The notes: generated by a model not told the origin, from the sequence alone. DNA of 45,962 nucleotides from Thermoproteota archaeon (GCA_029258925.1 JAPDJV010000024.1:1-45962); one strand, 5' to 3'. Shown: positions 34,999 to 44,341, numbered from the stretch's first letter. Numbers and translations: made by a program.

Positions 34999-36943
34999 GA
35001 GACTTATGGGAATCGATGAAGCACTAAGTATTCTAAGAAGATCGGTTAAGCTTGAACCACTTGGAGTAGAAGAAGTTCCCGTTGAAGAGTGTTTCGGAAG
35101 AGTTGTTGCAGAGGATATTATATGTAATGTGGATATTCCTCCATTTGACAGGGCAACCGTAGATGGCTATGCAGTTAAATCAAGAGATGTAGCTGGGGCA
35201 AGAGAGGACTCACCGATTAGCCTTAGAATAATTGGCTCTATTAGGGCAGGAGAGTGGCCGACTGTGGAGGTTGAGAACGGGAGTGCTGTCGAGGTTTCAA
35301 CAGGCTCTCCAATACCGTTCGGCGCTGACTCCGTTGTAATGGTCGAGTTCACAAAGACTGTTGGAGACAAGCTGATAGTGTATAAGAGCACTGTTCCAGG
35401 GGAAAACATTGCACCAGCTGGATCAGACATTATGATGGGTGAAACAATAGTCTTAAAGGGGACGATGCTAACGACCCCACTAATAGGAGCACTGGCAGCA
35501 GCGGGCTATAGGAAAATAAAAGTCTACAGGAAGCCTAAGATAGGAGTTTTCTCAACAGGCTTAGAGCTTGTTGAGCCAGGTGGAGTTCTAGGACATGGCA
35601 AAATATATGATGTGAACACTTACACTCTCATTTCCAGTTTAAAGAGCATGGGATGTACGCCAATATGTTACGGCATAGTGGGAGACGATGAGAGAGAGAT
35701 AGAGGAGACTTTGAGGAGTGCTTTAATGGAGTGCGACATCGTCTTAGGTAGCGGCAGTACTAGCGCCGGCGTCGGGGACGTGATGTATAGGGTTGTACCT
35801 AGACTTGGGAACCCGGGCATAATAGTCCACGGCTTGAAAGTTAAGCCCGGCAAGCCTACAATAATAGCTGTTTTAGACGGGAAAATATTCTTCGGCCTAC
35901 CAGGATACCCCGTATCATGTCTCACAATATTCAGTCTAGTAGTTAAGCCAGTGATACTCGAGGTCATGGGTTTGAAGGAGGTTAGAGAGGAATTTGTGGA
36001 TGCGAGACTTAGGAGCAGAGTTCTAGGGGTGAGGGGAAGAGTAAAGCTGCAACCCGTTGCATTATCTCCTCTAAAAGGAGAACTCGTAGCATTCCCAGTT
36101 CCAGCAACTAGTGGGAGTATTGGAATGCTTTCGAGGTGCGACGGGTTTGTGGAGATCCCGGACAATGTCGACTACGTTGAAGAAAACAGCATTGTAAAAG
36201 TGAAACTATATGAGAAGGTAGACTTCGAGAAGAGGCTTCTATTCATTGGAAGCCACTGTCCCGTAGTAGAACACATGCTTAAAATGCTTTCAAGAGAATA
36301 CGATGCAAAACTCATCAGTGTCGGCAGTACCGGAGGATTCAAAGCAGCTCTAAGAGGAGAGTCGGACGTTTCGGGAATACATCTACTGGACTCGGAGACG
36401 GGAAGATACAATAGGCCGATGGTCGAGAGGTTCGGCAGAGGAAAGCTTCTACTAGTATCCGGCTACTATAGGAGGCAGGGTTTAATAGTTGCCCCAGGGA
36501 ACCCTCTCGGAATTAAAAGTATTAGGGATATTATTGAAGGGGATGTCAGGTTTATAAACAGGAATAAGGGTTCCGGGACAAGAATACTATTCGACAAGTT
36601 ACTGTCTGAAACATGTAGAGAGTTGGGTATAACAGTTGACGATGCAGTTGGGAAGATTAAAGGGTATAATGTTGAAGCGAAAACTCATTCAAGTGTTGCT
36701 CTAGCAGTTAAAATAGGGAGAGCAGACGTCGGACTTGGAATAGAGCTCGCCGCTAGAATGCATGGACTAGACTTTATACCAATAACTTGGGAGGAATACG
36801 ATTTCGTTGTAAACAAGCTCAAGTTGGAGAGAGAATGTGTGTCAAAGTTTTTATCCCTACTCAAAGACAGAGACACTATAGAGTACATTAAGAAGACTCC
36901 CGGCTACAGACCGAAGGAGAATGTTGGAGATGTAGTGGAGTAG
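34976..36943 (+). CDS. moeA: MoeA, copy 2, fused to a periplasmic-binding-like (LysR-substrate-type) domain
   Basis: A 655-residue fusion. Residues about 1-410 are a complete MoeA: DIPPFDRATVDGYAVKS, EVSTGSPIPFGADSVVM, GVFSTGLELVEPGG, LGSGSTSAGVGDVMYRV and FFGLPGYPVSCL. Residues about 415-655 are a binding-protein-like domain (LLFIGSHCPVVEHML, GIHLLDSETG, INRNKGSGTRILFDKLL, VGLGIELAARMHG). This fusion is known in archaea and bacteria and is thought to sense or present molybdate/tungstate or a cofactor precursor. The TTG start lies six bases after GGAGGAGGGAG. The two moeA genes are tandem, overlapping and clearly paralogous, so co-expressed. Confidence 0.95.
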   Translation: MSGRKIFKRLMGIDEALSILRRSVKLEPLGVEEVPVEECFGRVVAEDIICNVDIPPFDRATVDGYAVKSRDVAGAREDSPISLRIIGSIRAGEWPTVEVENGSAVEVSTGSPIPFGADSVVMVEFTKTVGDKLIVYKSTVPGENIAPAGSDIMMGETIVLKGTMLTTPLIGALAAAGYRKIKVYRKPKIGVFSTGLELVEPGGVLGHGKIYDVNTYTLISSLKSMGCTPICYGIVGDDEREIEETLRSALMECDIVLGSGSTSAGVGDVMYRVVPRLGNPGIIVHGLKVKPGKPTIIAVLDGKIFFGLPGYPVSCLTIFSLVVKPVILEVMGLKEVREEFVDARLRSRVLGVRGRVKLQPVALSPLKGELVAFPVPATSGSIGMLSRCDGFVEIPDNVDYVEENSIVKVKLYEKVDFEKRLLFIGSHCPVVEHMLKMLSREYDAKLISVGSTGGFKAALRGESDVSGIHLLDSETGRYNRPMVERFGRGKLLLVSGYYRRQGLIVAPGNPLGIKSIRDIIEGDVRFINRNKGSGTRILFDKLLSETCRELGITVDDAVGKIKGYNVEAKTHSSVALAVKIGRADVGLGIELAARMHGLDFIPITWEEYDFVVNKLKLERECVSKFLSLLKDRDTIEYIKKTPGYRPKENVGDVVE

Positions 36944-36961
36944 GGAGAGTGATCCAGGCTA

Positions 36962-38083
36962 TTGTCCAGGAAAACTATTGTGTTAGACTACGTCAAATAT
37001 CCTTTTCTTGTAGACGTAAAGGAGTACATTAAGAAATCTTATGGTCCTGGAGTCGAGTTAATAGATGTCATAGCACATGACCCTGAGGGTAAGATAGTTT
37101 CTAGAGCTAGGGATAGGGTCATCGGGGCAATAAGAGGTTCCATACCCCCCGCTCCCCCAAACTTAACTTCGAGAGATGAAATAGTAGCCTTTCACATAGG
37201 ACTATTGATTTCGGCAATAGTTGGAGATCAGTGGTTGAGAAGGAGGGTTGCAGTAGTAGAATCCAAGAGGGCGCACGGTTTCCTGAGGGAGGAACCACCT
37301 GAAGTACTCGTATACGTTGCGAGCAAGCTTGGCCTCAAGATAGAGTATTTAAGTGAGCCCCTAAGGCTTGCAGTGGGCTACAAGGGGGACACGTATATTT
37401 ACGAGGAGTACTGGTTCAAGATTAAAATCGAAGATTACTTAAGGTATAGTAGACTCCTAGTAGATACCTCGTGGAAACTCGTTAACCAGCCGGTTAAAGA
37501 TGGATACGTCTACTTGAATAGAAGAAGGACTGCGAGGATAATAAGCGAGGAAGTATACAATTATTTAAATGATAAAATAAAACCTGTAAACATATCCATA
37601 CCAGCTCTAAGAGAACACGTGGAAGCAGTTAGAAGAGAGATCGCGAAGGCTAAGAAGAGTAGGGGAGAGATTGAGCTGGGAGAGCTAGGAGATACTGAGA
37701 GCTTAGGTGTCATAGTTGAAGCATTTCCTCCATGCATCAGAGTGCTCTACGACAATGCTATTGGAGGAGGGAACTTGCCTCACCACGGCAGGTTCGCTCT
37801 AGCAACATTTATGATCAATATAGGTGCATCCGTAGATGCGGTTATAGATGTTTTCAGGAAGACCCCGGACTTCAATGAGCCGAAGGCAAGATACCAGGTT
37901 GAACACTTAGCTGGGTTGAGAGGTGGGCGGAAGAAGTACATGCCATACTCATGCGACATGATGAGGACTCTTGGGCTCTGCGTAGCTGAATGTAATGTAA
38001 AGCATCCGCTAGTAGAGTATAGGAGGAGAATTAGGAGAATCAAACTTGAGAGGCGTGCCTCGGCCTCTAAGTCAACACAGTAG
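36962..38083 (+). CDS. priL: DNA primase large subunit
   Basis: A 373-residue regulatory subunit of archaeal/eukaryotic-type primase. The C-terminal iron-sulfur domain is clear: Cys258 (AFPPCIRVLYDNA), Cys331 (YMPYSCDMMR), Cys340 (LGLC) and Cys344 (AECNVKHPLVEY), the four 4Fe-4S ligands. GGNLPHHGRFALATFMINIG is the conserved substrate-binding stretch, and the N-terminal helical domain starts at VKYPFLVDVKEYI. It starts at a TTG 18 bases after the second moeA stop, so may be read from the moeA transcript. priS is not in the window. Confidence 0.95.
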   Translation: MSRKTIVLDYVKYPFLVDVKEYIKKSYGPGVELIDVIAHDPEGKIVSRARDRVIGAIRGSIPPAPPNLTSRDEIVAFHIGLLISAIVGDQWLRRRVAVVESKRAHGFLREEPPEVLVYVASKLGLKIEYLSEPLRLAVGYKGDTYIYEEYWFKIKIEDYLRYSRLLVDTSWKLVNQPVKDGYVYLNRRRTARIISEEVYNYLNDKIKPVNISIPALREHVEAVRREIAKAKKSRGEIELGELGDTESLGVIVEAFPPCIRVLYDNAIGGGNLPHHGRFALATFMINIGASVDAVIDVFRKTPDFNEPKARYQVEHLAGLRGGRKKYMPYSCDMMRTLGLCVAECNVKHPLVEYRRRIRRIKLERRASASKSTQ

Positions 38084-38155
38084 CTATTGACGGTCTCCAA
38101 CCAGCGAAAAAAAGATAAAGCCTCCTAGAGTCGTTTGACTGAGAGTTGTCCTACA

Positions 38156-39658
38156 ATGGCGGGAGAGCCGTATGGAGCCAGAGTTAGATTAAGGTATGCA
38201 ACTTTCGTTAACATAGCTACACGGATGATAGCAGTTTTCGCCAGCCTAATCTTCGTAATCTCGGTCACTAGAAGGCTCAGCGTAGAGGAGTTCGGCATAT
38301 GGAGCATGATTATGAAGTACGTGAATTACACTCTCCCATTCACATCAATATACGCCTACTGGCTCCCTAGAACAATCAGTAGGGGAGTTAATACTGCTAG
38401 AACAGGCTTCATAATGTCTATTCTACTCGGCTTAACAGCATCCATAATTTATACTGGAATAGCATATGAGGCATCAGCAGTATTCAACCAACCCATAGTC
38501 CCCCTACTAGTAGCAGTGCTAATAGTCTTTCAAGAATACTTGAACAGGTGTTTAACAGCAATATCTATAGGACATGCTCCACAATACGTTGGCTGGTCAA
38601 CACTCATCCTCCGTATATCTCAGGCAATATTGGGAGTATTCCTAGTATTATTCTACAAGTGGGGCCTATATGGGGCTGTCTTGGCAGCTGTGGGTGGGAG
38701 AAGCGCTGTTCTAATACTCTTATTCGTGTTGAACTCCAGGTTTGTGATGGAGTCTAAGTTCGAAGTTAGAGTATTATGGGATTGGCTGAAGAAGTCTTGG
38801 CTTCCTCTATACTCTGGACTCCTAACATCGTTCATAGCTCTAGACGCAATAATAGTAAGATACTTTACGGGAGGAGAGGAGCCAGTGGCATATTATGGTG
38901 TTGCAATATCTCTACTAGGCCTAACATTAGCGTCTACTCAGGGCCTCCCAGCACTATACTCTAGGTTGCTCGCAAACAGGAGAGTTGAGGACATCGTAGA
39001 AGTTTTCTGGATAGTCTTCATGATGACTACTCCGACAGTCATCGGAGTGCTGTGCTATGCTGAAGCATTTGCTGCAATATATAATATTGCATACGTCCAA
39101 GCATCGCTAGTTATACGAGTATTCGCTATAGCAGCATTCTTCAGGCTATTCTCGATGATGCTGGAAACGGCGCTTAAGGGGGTTGAGAACAGGGATATTG
39201 GTAGCACCGGGTTTAACGATCTGTTAGGCACTGCACTCTTCAAAACACCTTCAATAAACTACTTCATCACATCAATTTACCTAGTTCTCCTAGCACTGTC
39301 CTCGATTCTCTTAGGCAACGAGTACGTGACGGTGGCACTTGCATGGGGAGTGCTCTACACTATTAGACAAATATTATTGTCTGTTTCCTTTGCGTTATTC
39401 CTTAAAAAAGAGTTCTCCATTCTAATACCCTACGGTAAGCTCCTTAAATACTCTTTAAAATTCATGCTGGCTTCTATCACCATAATTCTTGTTAGAATAT
39501 TATGTCCGGTTGAGCCTGTGGAAAGCATCTACACGCTTCTACGAGAACTTCTTCCAGCAATAGCCTGCTCAGCCGTCTCATACTTAGGAGCTCTAATAGT
39601 ATTGGATTCGAAGTTCAGGGAGCTTGTTAGAAGAATTATTTCAAGTATAATTCTTTAA
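38156..39658 (+). CDS. Polysaccharide/lipid-linked glycan flippase (Wzx/MATE-like)
   Basis: A 500-residue membrane protein with about 12-14 spans, beginning RYATFVNIATRMIAVFASLI and including LSVEEFGIWSMIMKYVNY, the typical first-loop pattern of the Wzx/RfbX family (COG2244). Such proteins move lipid-linked oligosaccharides across the membrane. I choose ATG 38156; TTG 38135 adds seven residues. It follows priL by about 70 bases and precedes the sulfate-activation genes. Together with the glycosyltransferase genes at 1-9 kb it would complete assembly and export of a surface glycan. Confidence 0.9.
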   Translation: MAGEPYGARVRLRYATFVNIATRMIAVFASLIFVISVTRRLSVEEFGIWSMIMKYVNYTLPFTSIYAYWLPRTISRGVNTARTGFIMSILLGLTASIIYTGIAYEASAVFNQPIVPLLVAVLIVFQEYLNRCLTAISIGHAPQYVGWSTLILRISQAILGVFLVLFYKWGLYGAVLAAVGGRSAVLILLFVLNSRFVMESKFEVRVLWDWLKKSWLPLYSGLLTSFIALDAIIVRYFTGGEEPVAYYGVAISLLGLTLASTQGLPALYSRLLANRRVEDIVEVFWIVFMMTTPTVIGVLCYAEAFAAIYNIAYVQASLVIRVFAIAAFFRLFSMMLETALKGVENRDIGSTGFNDLLGTALFKTPSINYFITSIYLVLLALSSILLGNEYVTVALAWGVLYTIRQILLSVSFALFLKKEFSILIPYGKLLKYSLKFMLASITIILVRILCPVEPVESIYTLLRELLPAIACSAVSYLGALIVLDSKFRELVRRIISSIIL

Positions 39659-39749
39659 GATTCTTCAACGCAACCCTTTAAATCCTGATAATGGCTCTAG
39701 TATTATGAGTACTCATGTGTGTGGAGGCGATATTTAAAGCGTTCATGGA

Positions 39750-40313
39750 ATGGTGGGAGCAGTGTGTTCAAGCTCCTTCGATAAAGGTTTTGTAGTATGG
39801 CTCACTGGGTTACCGGGAAGCGGGAAAACCACTATTGCTAGAGGAGTTTCAGAGTTCTTGAAGAGAAAGAATTATAGAGTTGAAGTGTTGGACGGGGACT
39901 GGGTTAGGAAGACCATTAGCGCTGGTGTGGGCTTCACTAGAGAGGAAAGAAGACAGCATCTCTTAAGAGTGGCTTGGATATCTAGGCTTCTAGCGCGAAA
40001 CGGAGTCGTGGTTCTCTGCAGTTTCGTATCTCCCTACAGAGATGTCAGGGAGGAGGTTAGGAGGATAGTCGAGGAGGAGACCCCCTTCATAGAGGTTTAC
40101 GTTAAATGTAGTATTGAGGAATGTATTAGAAGAGATCCGAAGGGACTATACAAGAGGGCTCTTAGAGGAGAGATAAAGAACATGACAGGTATAGATGATC
40201 CATACGAACCCCCTCTTAAACCGGACATAATAGTGGATACAGAGAATTTATCCGTAGAAGAAAATATTGCTATAGTTATTGATAAGCTGAGGGAAATCGG
40301 ATTAATAGACTGA
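39750..40313 (+). CDS. cysC: Adenylylsulfate (APS) kinase
   Basis: A 187-residue kinase that phosphorylates APS to PAPS. P-loop GLPGSGKTT at 20-28, the family DGDWVR (48-53), TREERRQHLLRVAWISRLL, CSFVSPYRDVREEVR (substrate lid), and EVYVKCSIEECIRRDPKGLYK followed by ALRGEIKNMTGIDDPYEPP, the signature of APS kinases. The active-site serine-like position is in FVSPYRD. The exact start among ATG 39750 and nearby GTG codons is uncertain. It lies about 100 bases before sat. Having the kinase and the sulfurylase together points to PAPS production. Confidence 0.95.
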   Translation: MVGAVCSSSFDKGFVVWLTGLPGSGKTTIARGVSEFLKRKNYRVEVLDGDWVRKTISAGVGFTREERRQHLLRVAWISRLLARNGVVVLCSFVSPYRDVREEVRRIVEEETPFIEVYVKCSIEECIRRDPKGLYKRALRGEIKNMTGIDDPYEPPLKPDIIVDTENLSVEENIAIVIDKLREIGLID

Positions 40314-40386
40314 AAGTAAATGTTAAAAAACTTGGCAACAATGCTATAGGCGAGAACAGTTTTTCAATAAACGTTGGAGGATAACC

Positions 40387-40410
40387 ATGAAATCAAGAGT
40401 TTGCTCTTGA
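40387..40410 (+). CDS. Seven-codon leader reading frame before sat (candidate)
   Basis: ATG at 40387 preceded by GGAGGATAACC, the strongest ribosome site nearby, encodes MKSRVCS and stops three bases before the GTG of sat. The sat start has only an overlapping GAGGGG, right against the GTG, so this frame could deliver ribosomes by re-initiation. The single Cys codon near its end may be coincidence. Alternatively the site simply serves sat. Weak evidence. Confidence 0.3.
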   Translation: MKSRVCS

Positions 40411-40413
40411 GGG

Positions 40414-41571
40414 GTGAGCGACACGGTCTCTAGACCCCATGGAGGTAGGCTTGTCGATCGCGTAGCCTCTGGGGAAAAAAGGGAATCTTTAAGGAGAGAA
40501 GCTGAGGAAATGCCCAGAATAGTTGTTGACAAGTGGCTTGCTGTTGATGTCGAGAATATAGCTCATGGAGTTTTCAGCCCCCTCGAAGGATTCATGCTTC
40601 AAGAAGACTACTTAAACATCTTACACCACATGAGACTCAGCAACGATATTCCCTGGACTATACCTATTATCCTAGACGTTGATCCAAGCAATATTAGGGG
40701 GGTTAAGGAGGGAGACCACGTTGCTTTAGAAGTAGAGGGGAACATCATAGCTATTATGAAGGTGGAGGAGATTTACAGGTGGGATAAGAAGAAGCATGTT
40801 AGCAGTATCTATAAGACCTCAGATCCGAATCATCCGGGAGTATCGTGGACCTACTTGAAGAAAGACCTTTTGATAGGAGGCCCCATAGACCTTGTAGGAG
40901 AATTGCCAAACCCCTACTACAAGTACACTTTGTGGCCTATTGAAACAAGGATTCTGTTTAGGGAGAGAGGGTGGAAGCGAATAGTTGCTTTTCAAACAAG
41001 AAACGCTCCCCACTTAGGCCATGAATACGTTCAGAAAGCTGCACTAACATTCATGGACGGACTATTCATAAACCCCCTTGTAGGCAGGAAGAAGAAGGGA
41101 GACTACAAAGATGAAGCAATACTTGCAGCCTACGATACGCTAATAAAACATTATTATCCTAGGGAGAGCGTTGTGCTCTCAGTTATTAGAACCGAGATGA
41201 AGTACGCTGGACCGCGCGAAGCAATACATCACGCAATTATGAGAAAGAACTTCGGGTGTACACACATAATAATAGGGAGAGACCATGCTGGTGTGGGAAA
41301 CTACTATGGGCCCTACGAGGCCTGGGAGATTTTCAAGGAGTTCCCAGATCTCGGAATAACACCGCTATTCATTAGAGAAGCCTTTTACTGCGAGAAGTGT
41401 GGAGGAATGGTTAACGAGAGAATTTGTCCTCACAGTGAGGAGTATAGGGTTAGGATAAGTGGCACTAAAATCCGGGAAATGCTCAAGAAAGGCATCAAAC
41501 CACCTGAATACATTATGAGACCTGAAGTAGCCGAAGTTCTAATGAAGTTCGGAAATCCATTCATAGAATAA
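40414..41571 (+). CDS. sat: ATP sulfurylase (sulfate adenylyltransferase)
   Basis: A 385-residue enzyme making APS from sulfate and ATP. Motifs: SRPHGGRLVDRVASG at the N-terminus, GVFSPLEGFM, the catalytic FQTRNAPHLGHEYVQKAA (QxRN and HxGH), RTEMKYAGPREAIHHA, and IIGRDHAGVGNYYGPYEA. A zinc-type cluster CEKCGGMVNERICPH and GTKIREMLKKGIKPPE lie near the C-terminus, as in archaeal enzymes. No APS-kinase-like fusion. The start is GTG 40414. It forms a PAPS-synthesis pair with the preceding cysC. No APS or PAPS reductase or sulfotransferase is recognisable in this window. Confidence 0.96.
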   Translation: MSDTVSRPHGGRLVDRVASGEKRESLRREAEEMPRIVVDKWLAVDVENIAHGVFSPLEGFMLQEDYLNILHHMRLSNDIPWTIPIILDVDPSNIRGVKEGDHVALEVEGNIIAIMKVEEIYRWDKKKHVSSIYKTSDPNHPGVSWTYLKKDLLIGGPIDLVGELPNPYYKYTLWPIETRILFRERGWKRIVAFQTRNAPHLGHEYVQKAALTFMDGLFINPLVGRKKKGDYKDEAILAAYDTLIKHYYPRESVVLSVIRTEMKYAGPREAIHHAIMRKNFGCTHIIIGRDHAGVGNYYGPYEAWEIFKEFPDLGITPLFIREAFYCEKCGGMVNERICPHSEEYRVRISGTKIREMLKKGIKPPEYIMRPEVAEVLMKFGNPFIE

Positions 41572-41724
41572 TTAGCGGGACCCGTCTAGTTAAAAACAGT
41601 TCTTTCAGCAATTCTTGAAAGCATTTTCTTCAACCATACTATTTCTACAATATATAAAGTAATGTCCTGGAGCTGTAAAATGGAAAAAAGATATTGGTGT
41701 TAGTGTTCATCAATAAATTGTAAG

Positions 41725-43143
41725 GTGTTGAAATTGGAAAATCGCAGTGTTCTAGAATTATTGAAGAGTACTCTTGGTGAAAATAAGGTTCTATGCAGCC
41801 TAGAAAACCTATACGTTTACGGCTTTGATGCAACACCAGTGTACCGTGGGAAGCCTATGGCAGTTATTAGAGCGTATTCCACGGAAGATGTTATGAAAGT
41901 TCTAACAATAGCAAACGATTACGCTATACCAGTTGTTCCAAGAGGTCATGGTACGAGTCTCACGGGCGCTGTTATACCTGTCGAGGGAGGATTAATCTTA
42001 GACCTCAGCCCCATGAAGAGAATAGAAGTGGATGTTGAGAACGGCATTGTTGTAGCCGAAGCAGGTGCTACGATAGGCGAAGTGAATGCAGAGTGTAGGA
42101 AGTACGGATTCTTCTTCCCCCCGGATCCAGCTAGTGCTGAAGTAGCGACGGTGGGCGGAGCTCTGGCAACTGATGCTGGTGGAATGAGGGGCGCTAGGTA
42201 CGGTACTATGAGGAACTGGGTGCTTGCAATGAAAGTTGTGGTTCCCGGAGGAAGAGTGCTGAGACTTGGAGCACCAGTCTATAAGTGGAGATGTGGTTTA
42301 AACCTACTCCACCTCTTCGTGGGGAGTGAGGGAACGCTGGGCGTGATAACGGAGGCCACGCTTAAAATGCTCCCGTTACCTGAGAAAATAGTCCGTTTAC
42401 TAGCGTTGTTTGAAACAGTTGACGAAGCTGTTACGGCAATATGTAGTATTAGGCGTAGAGCACTCAACCCTCTAATTCTAGAACTACTAGACGAATCAAC
42501 GATAAAGTCTGTCAACGAAGTTTTCAATTTAAATATGCCTGAAGTCGGGGCAGCCGTAATTGCCGACGTAGATGGTCCGAAAGAGGCTGTTGAAAGGCTT
42601 GGCAAGGAGATGGCTGAAGTGTTCGAGGAGTGCGGGGCTATAAGTGTGAGAATTGCTTCGGATGAAGGTGAGATGGAGAAGCTTTACGCTGCTAGAAGAG
42701 GAGCATACCCTGCTGTCTCCAGGCTATACCCAATAGTGTTAATAGAGGACATAGTTGTACCCCTATCTAAGCTAGCTGAAGCCATTAGAAGGATCAAGGA
42801 GCTGTCATCGAAGTACGGGGTGGCAATAGTTGTTTTCGGGCATGCTGGAGACGGAAATATTCATCCATGCATATGTATGAGTTCTCGGGACGAGGAGTCT
42901 ATGAGGCTAGCCGAGAAGGTGTTCTACGAGATATGTAGAATTGCAATAGAGCTGGGTGGAACAGTTTCCGGAGAACATGGCATAGGATTACAGAAGGTCC
43001 ATGCCCTAGTTGAGGAATTGAAGTATAGGGAGAGCAGCTGGCTCTTAGAGGTTATGAGGGAGGTAAAGAAAGTATTCGATCCAAAGGGAATAATGAACCC
43101 GGGCAAATTTTTCATGAGGTGTAGGAAGTGCTGGGAAGTGTGA
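41725..43143 (+). CDS. FAD-linked oxidase subunit, glycolate/D-lactate dehydrogenase (GlcD) type
   Basis: A 472-residue PCMH-type flavoprotein. FAD-site motifs: PVVPRGHGTSLTGAVIPVEG, GATIGEVNAECRKYGFFF, PPDPASAEVATVGGALATDAGG, and LFVGSEGTLGVITEATLK. The C-terminal half has the substrate-side VFGHAGDGNIHPCICM and GTVSGEHGIGLQK. Such enzymes oxidise glycolate, lactate or other 2-hydroxy acids and pass electrons to a partner Fe-S protein, here encoded immediately downstream with a 16-base overlap. The start is uncertain (GTG 41725, or TTG 41734 after AAGGTG). A TATA box near 41649-41659 precedes it. Substrate unknown. Confidence 0.94.
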   Translation: MLKLENRSVLELLKSTLGENKVLCSLENLYVYGFDATPVYRGKPMAVIRAYSTEDVMKVLTIANDYAIPVVPRGHGTSLTGAVIPVEGGLILDLSPMKRIEVDVENGIVVAEAGATIGEVNAECRKYGFFFPPDPASAEVATVGGALATDAGGMRGARYGTMRNWVLAMKVVVPGGRVLRLGAPVYKWRCGLNLLHLFVGSEGTLGVITEATLKMLPLPEKIVRLLALFETVDEAVTAICSIRRRALNPLILELLDESTIKSVNEVFNLNMPEVGAAVIADVDGPKEAVERLGKEMAEVFEECGAISVRIASDEGEMEKLYAARRGAYPAVSRLYPIVLIEDIVVPLSKLAEAIRRIKELSSKYGVAIVVFGHAGDGNIHPCICMSSRDEESMRLAEKVFYEICRIAIELGGTVSGEHGIGLQKVHALVEELKYRESSWLLEVMREVKKVFDPKGIMNPGKFFMRCRKCWEV

Positions 43144-44249
43144 AAAGGTACTTGGAATACTGTAAGCGCTGTGGATTCTGCATTGTGAAGTGCCCAGTAT
43201 CCCAGGTGTTTGATGGGCTTGAAACATTTAGTCCGAGAGGCAGAGTACTTCTCCTCTACGGGATGTCTATGGGAGAGTTGAAGGCTACTATTAGTATTGC
43301 TGAGAAGTTGTTCTCATGTACACTCTGCGGCTACTGTACTATTAAGTGTCCAGCAGGATTGGAGTTAGAGGAATTATTTTCCAGCGGCCGTAGAACACTA
43401 AACAACATTGGTCTAGTGCCAGGGGAGATAGCGGAAATTTCTAGGAGAATCCTTGAATCGGGTAACCCCTATAATGCTCCACTAGAAGAGAGAGAATTCT
43501 GGACAAACTACATTGAGGAAGCTCCTAGAAGAAGAGGATCAGTAGCTCTATGGCTTGGGTGTACGACAGCCTATAGGAGAATGGACACGTGCGCAGCTGC
43601 ATACTCTCTACTCAAGACACTAGGAGTAGACGTAGCAATTGTGGAAGATGAGAGATGTTGTGGTGCACCACTATACTATGCCGGCTACTTGAAGGAGTTT
43701 AAAGATTTCTTGAAGCAAGCAATAATGAGGGTCATGAATACTGGTGCAGACACTATTGTAACTCCCTGTCCAAGCTGTATGAGAGCTTTTAAAGAATATT
43801 CTGCTAAAGTAGGATTAAACCATGGACTGAAAGTATACCACTTAGTAGAATACCTCGGCAAACTTTACTTGGTTAAGCCTATACCCCGCTTCGAGCTGGA
43901 GGCTAGAGTTACATATCATGACCCTTGCGAGCTAGGCAGGCATCTTGGAATATACGATGAGCCGAGGAAGCTTATTGAGTCCGTCAGGGGGGTGAGGTTT
44001 ATTGAGATGAATGCTAGCAGGGAGCTAGCTAATTGCTGTGGTGGAGGAGGCCTATACCTAGCTGTGGACCCAGATAATTCTATTAAGATTGCTGTTAGAA
44101 GACTTGAGGATGTCCCCCCAAATGTTGAAGTACTTGCCACAGCTTGTCCGAGCTGTGAAGTAATGTTAAGTATAGCAGTTGAGCGATTAGAGGCTGACAT
44201 CGAGGTTCTAGACATAGCCGACTTACTGTGGAGAGCGCTCTCTAAATAA
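43128..44249 (+). CDS. Fe-S oxidoreductase subunit with two 4Fe-4S motifs and two CCG domains (GlcF/HdrD-like)
   Basis: A 373-residue electron-transfer protein. The N-terminal part carries CKRCGFCIVKCPV and CTLCGYCTIKCPAG, both 4Fe-4S type. Two cysteine-rich CCG domains follow: WLGCTTAYRR, ERCCGAPLYYAG and TPCPSCMRAF for the first, and YHDPCELGRH, NCCGGGGLYLA and ATACPSCEVML for the second. These bind non-cubane 4Fe-4S clusters in the HdrB/D and GlcF families. It overlaps the oxidase gene, so translation is coupled. The pair probably hands electrons from hydroxy-acid oxidation to a membrane or quinone acceptor. Confidence 0.94.
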   Translation: MLGSVKRYLEYCKRCGFCIVKCPVSQVFDGLETFSPRGRVLLLYGMSMGELKATISIAEKLFSCTLCGYCTIKCPAGLELEELFSSGRRTLNNIGLVPGEIAEISRRILESGNPYNAPLEEREFWTNYIEEAPRRRGSVALWLGCTTAYRRMDTCAAAYSLLKTLGVDVAIVEDERCCGAPLYYAGYLKEFKDFLKQAIMRVMNTGADTIVTPCPSCMRAFKEYSAKVGLNHGLKVYHLVEYLGKLYLVKPIPRFELEARVTYHDPCELGRHLGIYDEPRKLIESVRGVRFIEMNASRELANCCGGGGLYLAVDPDNSIKIAVRRLEDVPPNVEVLATACPSCEVMLSIAVERLEADIEVLDIADLLWRALSK

Positions 44250-44273
44250 AATATGCTATTAAAGTAGCAAGTC

Positions 44274-44297
44274 TACTCTAAAAATTAGAGTATTTTT
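44274..44297 (+). terminator. Hairpin plus T-run terminator
   Basis: TACTCTAA (44274-44281) and TTAGAGTA (44285-44292) form a perfect 8-bp stem with a three-base loop, followed by TTTTT (44293-44297). It lies 25 bases after the Fe-S oxidoreductase gene. Since the T-run is only on the plus-strand side it would end that operon before the convergent gene. Archaeal termination mostly needs only the T-run. Confidence 0.6.
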
Positions 44298-44341
44298 CTC
44301 AAGCTATCCTAGTTTATGGAGTACTCTAGCTCTGACCAGTT

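Noticed and set aside
40387..40500. Frameshift at the start of sat
   Set aside because: The seven-codon frame could have been the true start of sat broken by a shift, but the protein from GTG 40414 already begins with the normal SRPHGGRLVDRV opening, so nothing is missing.
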